The position numbers and the translations under genes are program-made. DNA of 64,000 nucleotides from Perlabentimonas sp034003245. GTDB taxonomy: Bacteria; Bacteroidota; Bacteroidia; Bacteroidales; Tenuifilaceae. The stretch spans positions 1 to 64,000 of the forward strand of contig JAVEYY010000020.1 in the NCBI GenBank assembly GCA_034003245.1, read 5' to 3'. The notes under the pieces were generated by a model that worked only from the letters and a program-made list of their open reading frames with translations, did no database searches and was not told where the DNA came from. Shown in pieces: positions 16,108 through 27,300 of this stretch. The number at the start of each line of letters is the position of its first letter. The stretch's first letter is position 1.

Positions 16108-19100
16108 CTATCTGCTAACTACCCTAACCGCCTTTTGCCCATCGATGCAGTTTACCCTAACTATCCAGAGTCCCGGGTTTAAGTTTAGCGTTGTATCGGC
16201 TTGCGTGGCGAACGATTTTACCAGCGAACCGCTGGGGTTATAAATCCTCACCTGAGCATTGTTTTGAACGTTGGAGATGTACAATTGGCTGCCCGATGAG
16301 TAGATTTGTACAGCCGATTCAGGCTGTACGCTGGCAATGCCAACCTCGGTTTCAGCGGCAATTAGCTCAGGGATCGGATTCCAACCATCGTTTCCCTTGG
16401 TGAAGTTGAAGGGCGTAATCTCGGTATTATCGAGAAGCGTAGGTGATGTTAGCACCGTTGACCATTTGGCCCGGCTGTTCTGATTGTTCTCGCCCGATTG
16501 TTCCACCGACCCAAACTCGTACATAAATGTCGACTCACCGCCCAGCGTACTTTGCCATCCCAGAGGCATAATAAGCGATTTGCCTTCGAAACCTGGATAG
16601 TTGCTAGTTTCGATTGTGGTGTTGTAGAATACTACCTCGCTAGTCGACGATAACCATGGCCGACCAAAGTAACCGGGCTTTGCCCGGTAAGTCGAAGCCG
16701 TTTCGGCACCTGGAACAGTTGAGGTGATGGTGCACTCGTACATCAGATATCCCCGCCCACGGGTTTGCTGCGCAGCCGTAATGTAGGAAAGATCGTTGCT
16801 GTTATCGCTGGTATTCATCACTAGGTTACTCTGGTAGAAAACGGCATTCATGCCACCAAAAATGTAATCTACAGCACCCATCATATCGCCTTTGTAAACT
16901 ACAACCCGAGCGTTTGCCCCTCCAAAGAATGAGTCCTGACGGCCAATTACCCGACATTTGTTTAGGATGATTTTATCGGCATTATCGGTAATGGCAATGG
17001 CAGCAGCGCGTTCAACCCATGCTTTGTCCTGCACATCGGTGTTGCCAACATCGGTTGGGCGTACACCCTTACTGCCCAGCTTAAACTCTACGAGTATATC
17101 CTCAGTCTCCTTTTTAGAGATATACTGGTTGAATGAGTTTTCGAAAATTACACCCTCGGCAGTAAACCCGTTGGCGCCAATAACAACCGTTGCGTTCCAG
17201 TACGATCCATTTGTAGTTCCAGCACCCGAATTGTTATGCGAATGGTATCCATTCTCGCGATTTACCCGTAGCACATCGGCATCCCATTTCTGGTTCGATC
17301 CCATGCTGTAGTAGTGGTAGCCGTGTCCATAGTACGAGGTGATCCGCACGGCGCCATCGGCAATATCTACACCCATATTCTTAATCTCTATACTTGGGCT
17401 AGCTGCAGAATTTTTAAGGGTGATGTTGGGCATATCAATAACCAGCATCTCCTCGTAGTTTCCGGGATCAATGGCAATGGTTACCCGCTCATCATTCTCG
17501 CGCACCATCTGTTTTACAGCGGTTAAAGCCTCGTTGATGGTTTTGTAATCCCTATTACTCCCCACTTTAATCATTGATTTGTAGGCCACCGCCTTTGTTA
17601 CCTCAATGCTGGTGATGTAGGTAGTGCTCACATTTGAGCCAATGGTTATGGTAACGTAACCGGGTTGACTGCCCTGGTAATTGTGACTAGCATACTCTAT
17701 GGTGTTGGTGCTATTGCTGGTTGTGGTAAACGTGCCGCCTCCATCGATGGTGAAATGTGCGGAGTAGTAGTATCCAATCCTTACCTTTTCGCCAGGGTTT
17801 ATGGGCACTTTTATGGTTGCTGTGGGTTTGGCTACCAGGTGTCCCTTTGCTACCTCGTTTGTAACTGAACCTGTAAAAAGCAATCCTTTATATACCGTTG
17901 TTCCTGTTGAGATGATTTTTTCGTTGAATCTCCAGCAGGTTATAGGTTTAAATTCTAATGTTTTTGAAGTTGTTTGACCTTCTACTTTTAAGTTTGAGGT
18001 TAGCCCCAATTCAAGAGCATAATCGTCGAGACCAAAGAAGTCTATGATGTAAATCCCATCGCGAAGCGAAATGTTGGAAACGTCGTTGAAGCTGTAGCTA
18101 TATCCATCCTCGTTCAGGTTGGAAAGTATAAGGCCGAGTTTCGATTGCTGCTCGCTGGTGAGATTTGTTGATATGGAAACGTTGTAGCGTGGTTTTGGCT
18201 CAAAGTTAAGGTCGGTGGTTGCGTTTTCATCGCCAATCTTGATGCTATTATTGGTGAGTTTAAAATCGTTTACTTCCTCGGCAATGACTGTGTAATTTAC
18301 ATTTGGCTCGAGCATAACCGAGTAGGTTGAAGTGCTGGAAAATATCTCAGGATTTGGAGTGAAGATTGCCCCCGAGTTTGCCTCGGGCAAAAATAAGAGC
18401 TGCAGCTTATCGATTTCGGAACCAAGGCCGTTTATCGATCCGCTAAGGGTGAAAAGGTTTACCTTCTCTATCGTTATGCTGTGGCTTGTTGTGGATTCTG
18501 TAACCACAAGTGTTTTTCCGTTTGAAATTATATAACCACTTGCACCGATTAGGCTTAGCTCGTATGTGTAGCCCGATGGAAGGGTAACCTCAAAAGCTCC
18601 GTTGCTAACGGTCGACTGCCATGTTTTTCCAGCAGAGTTTCTGAAAGCAATACTGTAGCTATCGGCGATTCCGGGAGCCTCACTTTCATTGGTTTGACCA
18701 TGAATGGTGATGTAGTTTGCGTTTTTTCGGTAGATTCGGTAGTAGCTGGGTTTCCCCTGGGTGTCGAAAATCTTATAATCTCCAGCAGTTTTTGCCACAA
18801 ATTTTAGCTCGGTAAGGCTGGTTGCTATTTCAACTTTATTGGTTTGTAATGTGGGATTATCTGCAAGTTGAAAGTTAATAGTACCCCCGCCATCGGTTTT
18901 GGTGACAATGGTAACCTCGTCGTCCTCGGCGAGGGTAAGGCGGAGATGCCGATCGGCGCTAGCCGATGCGTTTACGTAAACTCTCCCCGTATAGCCTGTA
19001 ACGCTGGCAATGTTCTCGTCGAAGCGGGTGATGATGGTGTTGGTGGTGCGTAGCCTGTCGTTGTTGCCACCAGACCAGCTTAGATTATCTGAGGTAAAGT

Positions 19101-19362
19101 TTGGCAACACGTTGCCATTGCTGCCTGGGGTGATGGTTGGGGCGTACCACGAGTTTATAATATCGACAGTGAGGAGGTTGTTGTACTGTGCCTCATTGAG
19201 CTGTACTGCTCCAAAATCCCATACATCTGTTTTAGCAGATTTTGCGTGATTGGGAATTATGTTTTTACACGTATCGGTATTGGTAGTACTGGCGATAGCC
19301 GATAGTTTAAGGCAACTGGCGACAAAAAATATAGCCCAAACTTTCAAGGATAATATCTTCAT
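16108..19362 (-). CDS. Large secreted pectinesterase (CE8) with T9SS sorting tail
   Basis: This is an extracellular enzyme of 1,084 residues predicted to remove methyl esters from pectin. A signal peptide (MKILSLKVWAIFFVASCLKL) is followed by N-terminal carbohydrate-binding-like and beta-sandwich modules. A CE8 beta-helix starts near residue 595 (SNRDYKTINEAL). Catalytic motifs are GRQDSFF (about 809, Gln and Asp), GAVDYIFGG (about 831, Asp) and GRPW (about 899, Arg). The last 75 residues form a type A T9SS tail with VRIYNPSGSLVKSF and a final basic RVVSR. The start is the ATG at 19360-19362; the frame upstream reads into non-signal sequence. No other pectin-degrading gene is close, so it is not part of a visible polysaccharide utilisation locus. 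Confidence 0.92.
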   Translation of the reverse strand: MKILSLKVWAIFFVASCLKLSAIASTTNTDTCKNIIPNHAKSAKTDVWDFGAVQLNEAQYNNLLTVDIINSWYAPTITPGSNGNVLPNFTSDNLSWSGGNNDRLRTTNTIITRFDENIASVTGYTGRVYVNASASADRHLRLTLAEDDEVTIVTKTDGGGTINFQLADNPTLQTNKVEIATSLTELKFVAKTAGDYKIFDTQGKPSYYRIYRKNANYITIHGQTNESEAPGIADSYSIAFRNSAGKTWQSTVSNGAFEVTLPSGYTYELSLIGASGYIISNGKTLVVTESTTSHSITIEKVNLFTLSGSINGLGSEIDKLQLLFLPEANSGAIFTPNPEIFSSTSTYSVMLEPNVNYTVIAEEVNDFKLTNNSIKIGDENATTDLNFEPKPRYNVSISTNLTSEQQSKLGLILSNLNEDGYSYSFNDVSNISLRDGIYIIDFFGLDDYALELGLTSNLKVEGQTTSKTLEFKPITCWRFNEKIISTGTTVYKGLLFTGSVTNEVAKGHLVAKPTATIKVPINPGEKVRIGYYYSAHFTIDGGGTFTTTSNSTNTIEYASHNYQGSQPGYVTITIGSNVSTTYITSIEVTKAVAYKSMIKVGSNRDYKTINEALTAVKQMVRENDERVTIAIDPGNYEEMLVIDMPNITLKNSAASPSIEIKNMGVDIADGAVRITSYYGHGYHYYSMGSNQKWDADVLRVNRENGYHSHNNSGAGTTNGSYWNATVVIGANGFTAEGVIFENSFNQYISKKETEDILVEFKLGSKGVRPTDVGNTDVQDKAWVERAAAIAITDNADKIILNKCRVIGRQDSFFGGANARVVVYKGDMMGAVDYIFGGMNAVFYQSNLVMNTSDNSNDLSYITAAQQTRGRGYLMYECTITSTVPGAETASTYRAKPGYFGRPWLSSTSEVVFYNTTIETSNYPGFEGKSLIMPLGWQSTLGGESTFMYEFGSVEQSGENNQNSRAKWSTVLTSPTLLDNTEITPFNFTKGNDGWNPIPELIAAETEVGIASVQPESAVQIYSSGSQLYISNVQNNAQVRIYNPSGSLVKSFATQADTTLNLNPGLWIVRVNCIDGQKAVRVVSR

Positions 19363-19520
19363 TCTGAGTGAGTAGTTTTTTTGTAAAAAAACAGGTTTGC
19401 AGCCATATAACCCAAGGCTTACAAGTGCAAGTAACAAGTTTTTTTGCCAATTAGCTATTCAGAATGTGCTGATGATAATGCAAAATTTGCCAAAAACTGC
19501 GATCTGATCAATTCAGATAT

Positions 19521-20891
19521 CTATAACACGGGTTTAGGAAGATTAAAGCTGAAACTCGTTCCAACATTCTCCTCGCTTTCAACCCAAATTTTACCGCCAT
19601 TTTTCTCAATTATCTCCTTGCAGAGGAAGAGGCCCAAGCCGGTTCCCAACTCGTTTGAGGTTCCGAGCCTACTTTTCTTTTTCTCCAGATTAAACAGCTC
19701 TTTCACCTGCGATGCGGAGAGCCCAATCCCATTATCTTTTACCGATATCTCTATCATACTGTTTTTTTCGGCAGCTGATATTGATATTTTACCACCAGCT
19801 CGGGTAAATTTCAATGCATTGGTTACTAGGTTTCGAATTACTATGCTAACTGAGTTTTTGTCGCCCCATACCATCAAGTTTTTATCGATATTCATATCGA
19901 TGGTAATCTCTTTTTTCTCGGCGGTAACCGCAACCAACGCCACATTCTGAGCCGCTATTGCTTCGATTTCGAATGCCACAGGGTTTTCCTTTACCTTGTC
20001 GATTTGCAGGCGCGACCACTCCAGCAGGTTTTCCAGCAACACGTAATTGTTCAGCGCGGAGTCGTGTATGTACTTGGCAAACTTGTAGTACTCGGGGTTA
20101 TCCTTGCTTTTATTCTTGAGCAGCTCCGAGAATCCAAGAACAATATTGAAGGGCGATTTTAGGTCGTGCGAGATTATGGTGAAGAGCCTGTTTTTTGTCT
20201 GGTTCATCTCCTGTAGCTCTTGTGCCTGTTGCTTTATCTGTTTATGGCTACACTCAATATCGTTGTAGGCTTTTTGAAGCTGCTTTCTGCGTCGTATTTC
20301 CAACACCTTAACCGTGTGGTTTTCCCAGGTTATCAGGTAGATAGTTATTGAAGATATCAGTATGGTGAAAACGCTGACGATCAGATTGAGGATGTCTATT
20401 TTATCGCTGGGAAAACGATTAACTCCAAGTAGATCGGGCAAATTACCTGTAAATTGAATTCCCACAATAAAGGCAAAAGCAACAAGAACATGCATGGGTA
20501 TTGACTTGTCGAAGAGAGCTGCAGTAATGGGGAAGGTCATAAATACAACAAACAGCGGCGAATACCAAGGAAGATATTCCAAGCTGGTTGGGTATACTGC
20601 AAATAGGCTTACAAGTAAAATCTGCACCTCAAAGGTGCTTATGGCCAAACGTTTTGCCAATTCCAGTTTCCCCTTTGATACAAGATAAAAACCAGTTGAG
20701 TAAGCTGAAAGACCTAATAGTTGAACTACTACTCCAAAGTAAACCTGGTGCCAGATGGCGATGGGCAGCGAGATAAGGGTAATAAATGCAAGGCCTAAGT
20801 TGAATTCGTTTACCTGACGGAACTTCCTCCTCAAATCAAAATCTCCCTCCTCGTTAATCCCCAAGTTGATAATTCTACTTAGTGGTGACAT
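19521..20891 (-). CDS. Membrane sensor histidine kinase (7TM-like/HisKA/HATPase)
   Basis: This is a 456-residue kinase whose N-terminal 190 residues form about five or six membrane helices without a large periplasmic loop. A short coiled coil follows, then HisKA with phospho-acceptor His242 in ISHDLKSPF. The ATPase domain has an N box (RNLVTNALKF), G1 (KDNGIGL) and G2 (GTGLGLFLCKEI). No receiver or response regulator gene is next to it. The absence of a sensory extracytoplasmic domain suggests that the membrane part itself senses a signal or that a partner protein does. Confidence 0.92.
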   Translation of the reverse strand: MSPLSRIINLGINEEGDFDLRRKFRQVNEFNLGLAFITLISLPIAIWHQVYFGVVVQLLGLSAYSTGFYLVSKGKLELAKRLAISTFEVQILLVSLFAVYPTSLEYLPWYSPLFVVFMTFPITAALFDKSIPMHVLVAFAFIVGIQFTGNLPDLLGVNRFPSDKIDILNLIVSVFTILISSITIYLITWENHTVKVLEIRRRKQLQKAYNDIECSHKQIKQQAQELQEMNQTKNRLFTIISHDLKSPFNIVLGFSELLKNKSKDNPEYYKFAKYIHDSALNNYVLLENLLEWSRLQIDKVKENPVAFEIEAIAAQNVALVAVTAEKKEITIDMNIDKNLMVWGDKNSVSIVIRNLVTNALKFTRAGGKISISAAEKNSMIEISVKDNGIGLSASQVKELFNLEKKKSRLGTSNELGTGLGLFLCKEIIEKNGGKIWVESEENVGTSFSFNLPKPVL

Positions 20892-21218
20892 GTATAAGTG
20901 GTAATTGTTTGTGCAGTACTTACGGATAAAACAGGACTAGGGTTATGGTGAATTGCTCGGGCAAACTTGTTGTAGATACGATTATAGTACTGTGAGTTAG
21001 GTTTATATAAAAGGTTTGATTTGCGTAAAGGTGACGTTTATCATCGTAATTTGCCATAATTCTGTTCCATATACTAGCTTTGCAGCTGAAGTTGGTAGCT
21101 GATGAGATTGCGCTTCAAGTCTAGAATTTTACAGTGCAGGTTAAACTTTGCTCCATTCCTCAAGTCCCATACATTAGCATTTCATACCTTTGTTTGAATT
21201 CTAATCCAGGTACTAAAA
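20892..21218. other. Divergent intergenic region between histidine kinase and PepSY gene
   Basis: The 327-base stretch contains no convincing open frame or RNA gene. Its right end carries a candidate promoter (21185-21192) for the PepSY/TonB pair, listed separately. The promoter of the minus-strand kinase was not identified. Confidence 0.6.
21185..21192 (+). promoter_or_regulatory. Candidate -7 box of the PepSY/TonB receptor operon
   Basis: TACCTTTG fits the Bacteroidetes -7 consensus exactly and ends 26 bases before the ATG at 21219. A -33 TTTG at the normal 19-20 base spacing is not seen. I found no obvious Fur box in the short leader. Confidence 0.4.
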
Positions 21219-21791
21219 ATGGCATCAAGTTCTAGTAGGTCAGAAAAAGCCACCATAATTCGCCTTTTTCGGAAACTGCACAGGATTACGGCCTCAATCC
21301 TCTTCATTTTCTTCATTATTATGGCCATTACGGGATTAATGCTGGGTGCAAAGAAACATAGCGGTGAACTTTTTCAGGATAAAACCCACGCTGGTACATC
21401 AGTAAACCTTAAGGACTGGCTTCCCATCGATAGCTTGTATGCCAATGCCTGTAAAGCATTTCGTGATTCGATTTCGCAAGTACTTCCTGGAGAAATCGAG
21501 CGAATAGATGTGCGGAAGGACAAGGGTGTTGTGAAGTTTATCTTCGCCAAAGGATTTTGGGGTATTCAGGTTGATGGCGCTACAGGTGATATTCTTCACA
21601 TCGAACGACGACGATCCGATTTTATTGAAATGCTCCACGATGGCTCGCTGGTCGATCACTATCTAGGTTTCCCCAGTGGTATGTTTAAGCTAATCTACAC
21701 CCTAATAATGGGCGTTGCATTGTTGCTGTTTACAATCACGGGTTTTTGGCTCTGGTATGGGCCAAAACGCATGCGACGCAATAGGAATTAA
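21219..21791 (+). CDS. PepSY-associated membrane protein
   Basis: This is a 190-residue inner-membrane protein with two transmembrane segments (about 24-44 and 163-183) flanking a periplasmic PepSY-like domain (GIQVDGATGDIL). Its C-terminus is a basic YGPKRMRRNRN tail. Proteins of this type sit beside TonB receptors and are thought to assist iron or heme uptake, some as reductases with larger membrane domains. It ends 14 bases before the TonB receptor gene on the same strand, so the two form an operon. It is a short member of the family; the longer reductase forms have extra helices. Confidence 0.85.
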   Translation: MASSSSRSEKATIIRLFRKLHRITASILFIFFIIMAITGLMLGAKKHSGELFQDKTHAGTSVNLKDWLPIDSLYANACKAFRDSISQVLPGEIERIDVRKDKGVVKFIFAKGFWGIQVDGATGDILHIERRRSDFIEMLHDGSLVDHYLGFPSGMFKLIYTLIMGVALLLFTITGFWLWYGPKRMRRNRN

Positions 21792-21805
21792 CAGCTTTCG
21801 AAACC

Positions 21806-24208
21806 ATGCGATTAGTTGCAACTCTAATACTTATAGTATTTTCATTTTCGGGGTATACTCAGGTACTAACCGTAAAGGCTAATGAGAGTGGTAAACCGCT
21901 CGAAATGGTAACCATAACTAGCGAAAATCCAAACTTTTCAGTTGTTACCAATTCCAAGGGGCAAGCCGATATCACTTCGCTAAAAGGTTCTGATTTAATT
22001 GAAATTAGGATTATGGGTTATACTTCGCAGCACCTTAGTTTCACGCAAATTGAGCAGCTGGGCTTTGAGGTTTCAATGGCCACCTCTATTTTCTCAATCG
22101 ATCAGGTAGTAGTGTCGGCCACGAAGTGGACTCAAACGGCCCGGGAGATTCCCCTTAAGATTACCCCAATCTCTCGATCGCAGATAGTTTTTCATAATCC
22201 CCAAACTGCAGCCGATTTGCTAACCATATCGGGCGATGTTTTTGTGCAGAAAAGTCAGCAGGGCGGTGGTAGTCCCATGATTCGTGGCTTTGCCACTAAC
22301 CGTTTGCTCATTGCCGTGGACGGTGTGCGGATGAATAACGCCATTTTCCGGGGTGGAAATCTGCAGAATGTTATCTCGCTCGATCCGTTTGCCGTGGAGC
22401 AGGCTGAGGTGCTGTTTGGGCCGGGATCGGTTATATATGGCAGCGATGCCATAGGTGGTGTGATGAGTTTTTATACCCTTTCGCCAAGGTTCTCCGATAA
22501 TGGAAAGGTTTTGCTTAATGGCAATGCCTCGGCTCGTTACTCCTCAGCAAACAACGAAAAAACGGGCCATTTTGATATCAACCTTGGATTTAGCAAGTGG
22601 GCTCTACTTTCAAGTCTTTCGTACACCGATTTTGGTGATTTGCGAATGGGTTCGTATGGTCCTCAGGAGTATTTACGCTCCGAGTACGTAGACCGCCAGG
22701 GTAACTCCGACATTGTAGTTCAAAACTCGAATCCCCGATTTCAGCGGCCTACAGGCTACTCGCAGACCAACATCATGCAGAAAATCTCCTATAAACCAAA
22801 CTCCAGCTGGGTTTTTGATTATGGGCTGCACTACTCATCAACATCAAACTTCGACAGGTACGATCGATTAATCTACTACCGAGATGGTTTTCCCCGAAGC
22901 GCTGAGTGGTTCTATGGCCCTCAGATTTGGTTAATGAGTAACCTGAAGATTAGCAGTAAGGCCAGCACAGTTATGTACGATCAGTTAACGCTACAGCTGG
23001 CTTACCAGTACTTTCAGGAGAGCCGAAACGACAGGAATTTCAATGGAGCTGTGCTGAGAAAAAGGGTGGAAGAGGTTGATGCCTTATCGTTTAACATCGA
23101 TCTTAAAAAGAACCTCAATTCGAGGCAGAAAATTTTTTACGGAGCCGAGGTGGTTCATAACTACGTTACTTCCACCGGAATTGATAAGAATATTGAGACA
23201 GAAATCAACACCGATGGGCCGTCGCGCTATCCTAAGGCTCACTGGTCGTCGCTTGCAACATACCTTACATACCAGCGAAATCTATCGGAAATCCTTAATC
23301 TGCATGCAGGTGTAAGGCACACACACTATTTAATCGATGCTCAGTTCGACAATACATTTTACCCATTCCCATTCACGCAGGCCAAACTTAGCAAGGGCGC
23401 AGTTACGGGTTCTGTGGGCTTAACTCTGAATCCAACTGAGCAGTGGCGAGTAAAGGGAGTTTTATCAACTGGCTTTCGAGCGCCCAATGTCGATGATATC
23501 GGAAAGGTTTTCGACTCTGAACCGGGTTCGGTTGTTGTTCCCAATCCAAACCTTAAGGCAGAGTATGCATACAATGCTGAGGTGGGCGTAACCCGAAGAG
23601 TTGCAGATTTTTTGGAGATCGATTTTCTCACTTACGTCACTCTGCTCGATAATGCAATGGTTAAGCGAAATTCAACGCTTAACGGACTGGATAGCATTAT
23701 GTACGATGGCCAGCTTAGCAGGGTTCAGTCGCTTCAAAATGCATCATTTGCTAGGGTGTGGGGATTTCAAGCCGATTTTGAGCTAATGCTTCCCAGGGGA
23801 TTTTTGCTCTCGTCGAGGTTTAACTATCAGAAAGGGGTTGAGGAACTCGACAATGGAGCCATAAGCCCGCTTCGCCATGCGGCTCCCTGGTTTGGAGTAG
23901 CAAGGCTAAGTTATAGAAATTCGAAATTAATGCTTACGCTTTTTGCCAATTACAGCGGTTCTGTTCCATACAGCCAGCTTGCCGAGGAGGAGCGTGGCAA
24001 ACCGTACATCTATGCCATTGATGATAATGGAAATCCTTACTCGCCTGGGTGGTACACCCTAAATTTTCGGACAAATTATAAAATAAGCGAAATGGTGGGC
24101 CTTTCGTTTGATGTTGAGAACATTACCGACCAGCGATACCGCCCATACAGTTCGGGGCTGGTGGCTGCGGGGATAAATATTGTAGCCGGGGTAAAAGTTA
24201 ATTTTTAA
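21806..24208 (+). CDS. TonB-dependent receptor (heme/iron-type)
   Basis: This is an outer-membrane gated transporter of 800 residues. It has a signal peptide, a short N-terminal carboxypeptidase-regulatory-like domain (about 20-90) and a plug with VSATKW followed by MIRGF, VDGVRMNNAIFRGG and GPGSVIYGSDAIGGV. A 22-strand barrel ends in GINIVAGVKVNF with the terminal aromatic residue. Sequence character, including the plug motif 'RGFATNRLLIAVDGVRMN', resembles hemin/hemoglobin receptors more than SusC-type glycan importers, and the PepSY neighbour supports iron or heme as substrate. No SusD partner is present. Ligand identity remains an inference. Confidence 0.92.
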   Translation: MRLVATLILIVFSFSGYTQVLTVKANESGKPLEMVTITSENPNFSVVTNSKGQADITSLKGSDLIEIRIMGYTSQHLSFTQIEQLGFEVSMATSIFSIDQVVVSATKWTQTAREIPLKITPISRSQIVFHNPQTAADLLTISGDVFVQKSQQGGGSPMIRGFATNRLLIAVDGVRMNNAIFRGGNLQNVISLDPFAVEQAEVLFGPGSVIYGSDAIGGVMSFYTLSPRFSDNGKVLLNGNASARYSSANNEKTGHFDINLGFSKWALLSSLSYTDFGDLRMGSYGPQEYLRSEYVDRQGNSDIVVQNSNPRFQRPTGYSQTNIMQKISYKPNSSWVFDYGLHYSSTSNFDRYDRLIYYRDGFPRSAEWFYGPQIWLMSNLKISSKASTVMYDQLTLQLAYQYFQESRNDRNFNGAVLRKRVEEVDALSFNIDLKKNLNSRQKIFYGAEVVHNYVTSTGIDKNIETEINTDGPSRYPKAHWSSLATYLTYQRNLSEILNLHAGVRHTHYLIDAQFDNTFYPFPFTQAKLSKGAVTGSVGLTLNPTEQWRVKGVLSTGFRAPNVDDIGKVFDSEPGSVVVPNPNLKAEYAYNAEVGVTRRVADFLEIDFLTYVTLLDNAMVKRNSTLNGLDSIMYDGQLSRVQSLQNASFARVWGFQADFELMLPRGFLLSSRFNYQKGVEELDNGAISPLRHAAPWFGVARLSYRNSKLMLTLFANYSGSVPYSQLAEEERGKPYIYAIDDNGNPYSPGWYTLNFRTNYKISEMVGLSFDVENITDQRYRPYSSGLVAAGINIVAGVKVNF

Positions 24209-24384
24209 CTTAATCTTATTTTGGGGATTTTCAATACCTTTAACTATTCAAGATTAGAGCTATAAATATGCTTATAACAGTTCTATCGCTTTAAATTTCT
24301 TAAACATTTGCTTAAACTTATTGAATGTATAACGTCTAATCAACATAATTCGATAAAATTGTATTAACCCTAACCCTAATAGTT

Positions 24385-27300
24385 ATGAAACAAACCAGCA
24401 TCTGTTTAAGGGTATGCATTTCTGTAATGCTAGCCCTTTTCCTATTATCGTCATCAGTGGTAGTTGCACAAAAAATAAATACTAAACCCGCAAAAGAGGA
24501 GGTGAAGGATTCTCTTGTTAACAGCACTCTGGTGTCGGGACTAAAGTTCAGGGGCATTGGCCCAGCTTTTACCTCAGGCCGGATTGGCGACTTTGCCGTG
24601 AACCCCAATAACCATTCCGAGTTTTATGTGGCGGTGGCCAGCGGTCATATATGGAAAACCACTAATAAGGGAATTACTTTTAAGCCAGTTTTCGATAACT
24701 ACGGTGCATACTCTATTGGCTGTTTGGCCATGGATCCCAGTAATAGTAACGTGGTTTGGGCTGGCACAGGCGAGAATAACCACCAGCGTGCCCTTGGCTA
24801 TGGTAATGGTGTTTACAAAACGGTAAACGGTGGAAAATCGTGGAAAAACATGGGGCTTAAGGAGAGCCGTCAGATTGGTATGATCCTGATTGATCCCCGC
24901 AACTCCAATGTGGTTTACGTTGCAGCCGAAGGCTCAGCATGGGGACCTGGTGGCGACCGTGGCTTGTACAAAACCACCGATGGTGGTGAGAACTGGGAAA
25001 AAGTTCTGAACGTGAGCGAGAACACAGGTATCAATAATATAATCTGCGATCCTCGTAATCCAGATATTCTGTACGCTTCATCGGAACAACGCCGTAGGCA
25101 TGTGTTCACAAAAATTGGCGGAGGCCCTGAGACCGCCCTATACAAATCGGAAGATGCCGGGAAAACATGGCGCAAACTTACCGATGGGCTACCCAAGGAG
25201 CATATGGGTGGAATGGGTATAGCTATCTCGCCACAAAATCCAGATGTGCTTTACGCAATTATTGAAGCAGCTAACGATGCAGGTGGATTTTTCCGTTCAA
25301 CCAACCGCGGTGAGTCGTGGGTTAAGATGAGCGATCACACCTCTAGCGGTCAGTACTATAATGAAATTTTCTGCGATCCCGTACAGTTCGATAAGATTTA
25401 CTCGGTGGAAACCTATTCGCACGTTACCGTAGATGGAGGCAAAACATGGTCGGTAGTAAGTCATAAGGAACGCCATGTTGATGATCATGCGCTTTGGATT
25501 GATCCCAACGATAATAAGCATGTTATGATTGGTGGCGATGGTGGTATTTACATCACCTACAATGTTGATGAGGGGGATTGGAATTTTGTGTCAAATCTGC
25601 CTGTTACCCAGTTTTATAGGGTTACTACCGATAATGCCGAGCCCTTTTATAACGTATACGGTGGAACGCAGGATAACAATACCCTTGGTGGGCCATCGCA
25701 AAATACATCAAGTGGTGGCGTGTCGAGTGAAGAGTGGATTGTAACTGTAGGTGGCGACGGATTCTGGGCGCGGGTCGATCCAACGAATCCGGATATTGTT
25801 TACTCAGAGTCGCAGTATGGAAACCTAGTGCGTTACGATAAGAAAAGTGGTGAGCGCATAAATATTCAGCCTCAACCCCGTAAGGGGGAGCAAACCTACC
25901 GTTGGAACTGGGATTCTCCCCTAATTATTAGCCCTCATTCCCCATCCCGTTTATACTTTGCCGCCAATAAGGTTTTTCGTAGCGATGATCGTGGCAATAC
26001 CTGGCAGGTTATTTCCGATGACCTAACTGCTCAAATCGATCGCAACACATGGCCTGTAATGGGTAAGTACTGGAGCGTTGATGCAGTTATGAAGGATGTT
26101 TCTACCTCGCTTTTTGGCACAATTGTTTCACTCGATGAGTCACCCGTAAAGGCGGATCTAATCTATGTTGGAACCGACGATGGCGTAATTCAAGTAACCG
26201 AGGATGCCGGGAAAACTTGGCGCAAGGTTGCCTCATTCCCTGGGGTTCCCGATCAGTCGTATGTAAGTGATGTGTTTGCATCTCGTTTTAACGAGAATGT
26301 GGTTTTTGCTACAATCCGAAACTACAAGCGCGACGACTTAAAACCTTACGTGCTAAAGAGTACAGATAAAGGAAAAACCTGGAAGTCTATTTCGGCGAAT
26401 TTACCTGAGAATGGCCCTGTGCATACCATTGAGCAGGATTTTGTAAAGGAGGATTTGCTGTTTGTGGGAACCGAGTTTGGCGCATTCTTCTCAATAAATG
26501 GAGGTGAAAGCTGGGTACAGCTTAAGTCGGGGTTGCCTTCGATAGCTGTTTACGATTTGGCAATCCAGCAGCGCGAGAGCGATTTGGTGCTGGCAACATT
26601 TGGTCGTGGGTTCTATATTCTCGATAACTATGCCCCGCTGCGCGAGCTAACGGGTGAGTTTCCAAAAGTAGAGAGCCACCTGTTTGGTGTTAAGGACGCA
26701 AAACTTTTCATCCAAACCTCTAAGAAGTATGGCCAAGGATCAACATTTTTCACTGCTCCAAACCCTGAGTTTGGTGCCACGTTTACCGTATACCTCAAGG
26801 AAGTTCCAAAAATGAAAAAGGCCATCAGGCAGGAAATGGAGAAGAAACTCTTTAAGGAAAGCAAGCCCATTCCTCAGCCTACGCTCAAAGAATTAGAGGA
26901 CGAGAAGAGGGAAGTTCCACCATACCTTTTGGTTACCATCCGCGATGTTGAGGGTGACGTGGTGAGAACCATTACCCAAAAACCCTCGAAGGGTATTCAG
27001 CGTTTTAACTGGGATTTAAGTTATGATAATACTCGTCCCCAGAATGCCAACAGGTTTAACCCGATGGCCCGCAACCGGGGAAGTATTTACGTAATGCCCG
27101 GTATTTATTCTGTTGAGGTGGCAATGGTGCACAATGGAGTGGTGAAACCTTTGGCAAAACCCGAAAGCTTCAGTGTGAAATCTTTGAATAATACCACCCT
27201 GCCTGCCAAGAGTAGAGTGGAAATGGTGGCATTTCAACGTGAGGTGTCAAAACTCTCGAAAGCGATGGTGGGAGCAATGCAGCTTACTAACGATTTGAAA

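Noticed and set aside
20892..21218. tRNA or small RNA in the divergent intergenic region
   Set aside because: No cloverleaf, CCA end or stable hairpin with T run could be built.
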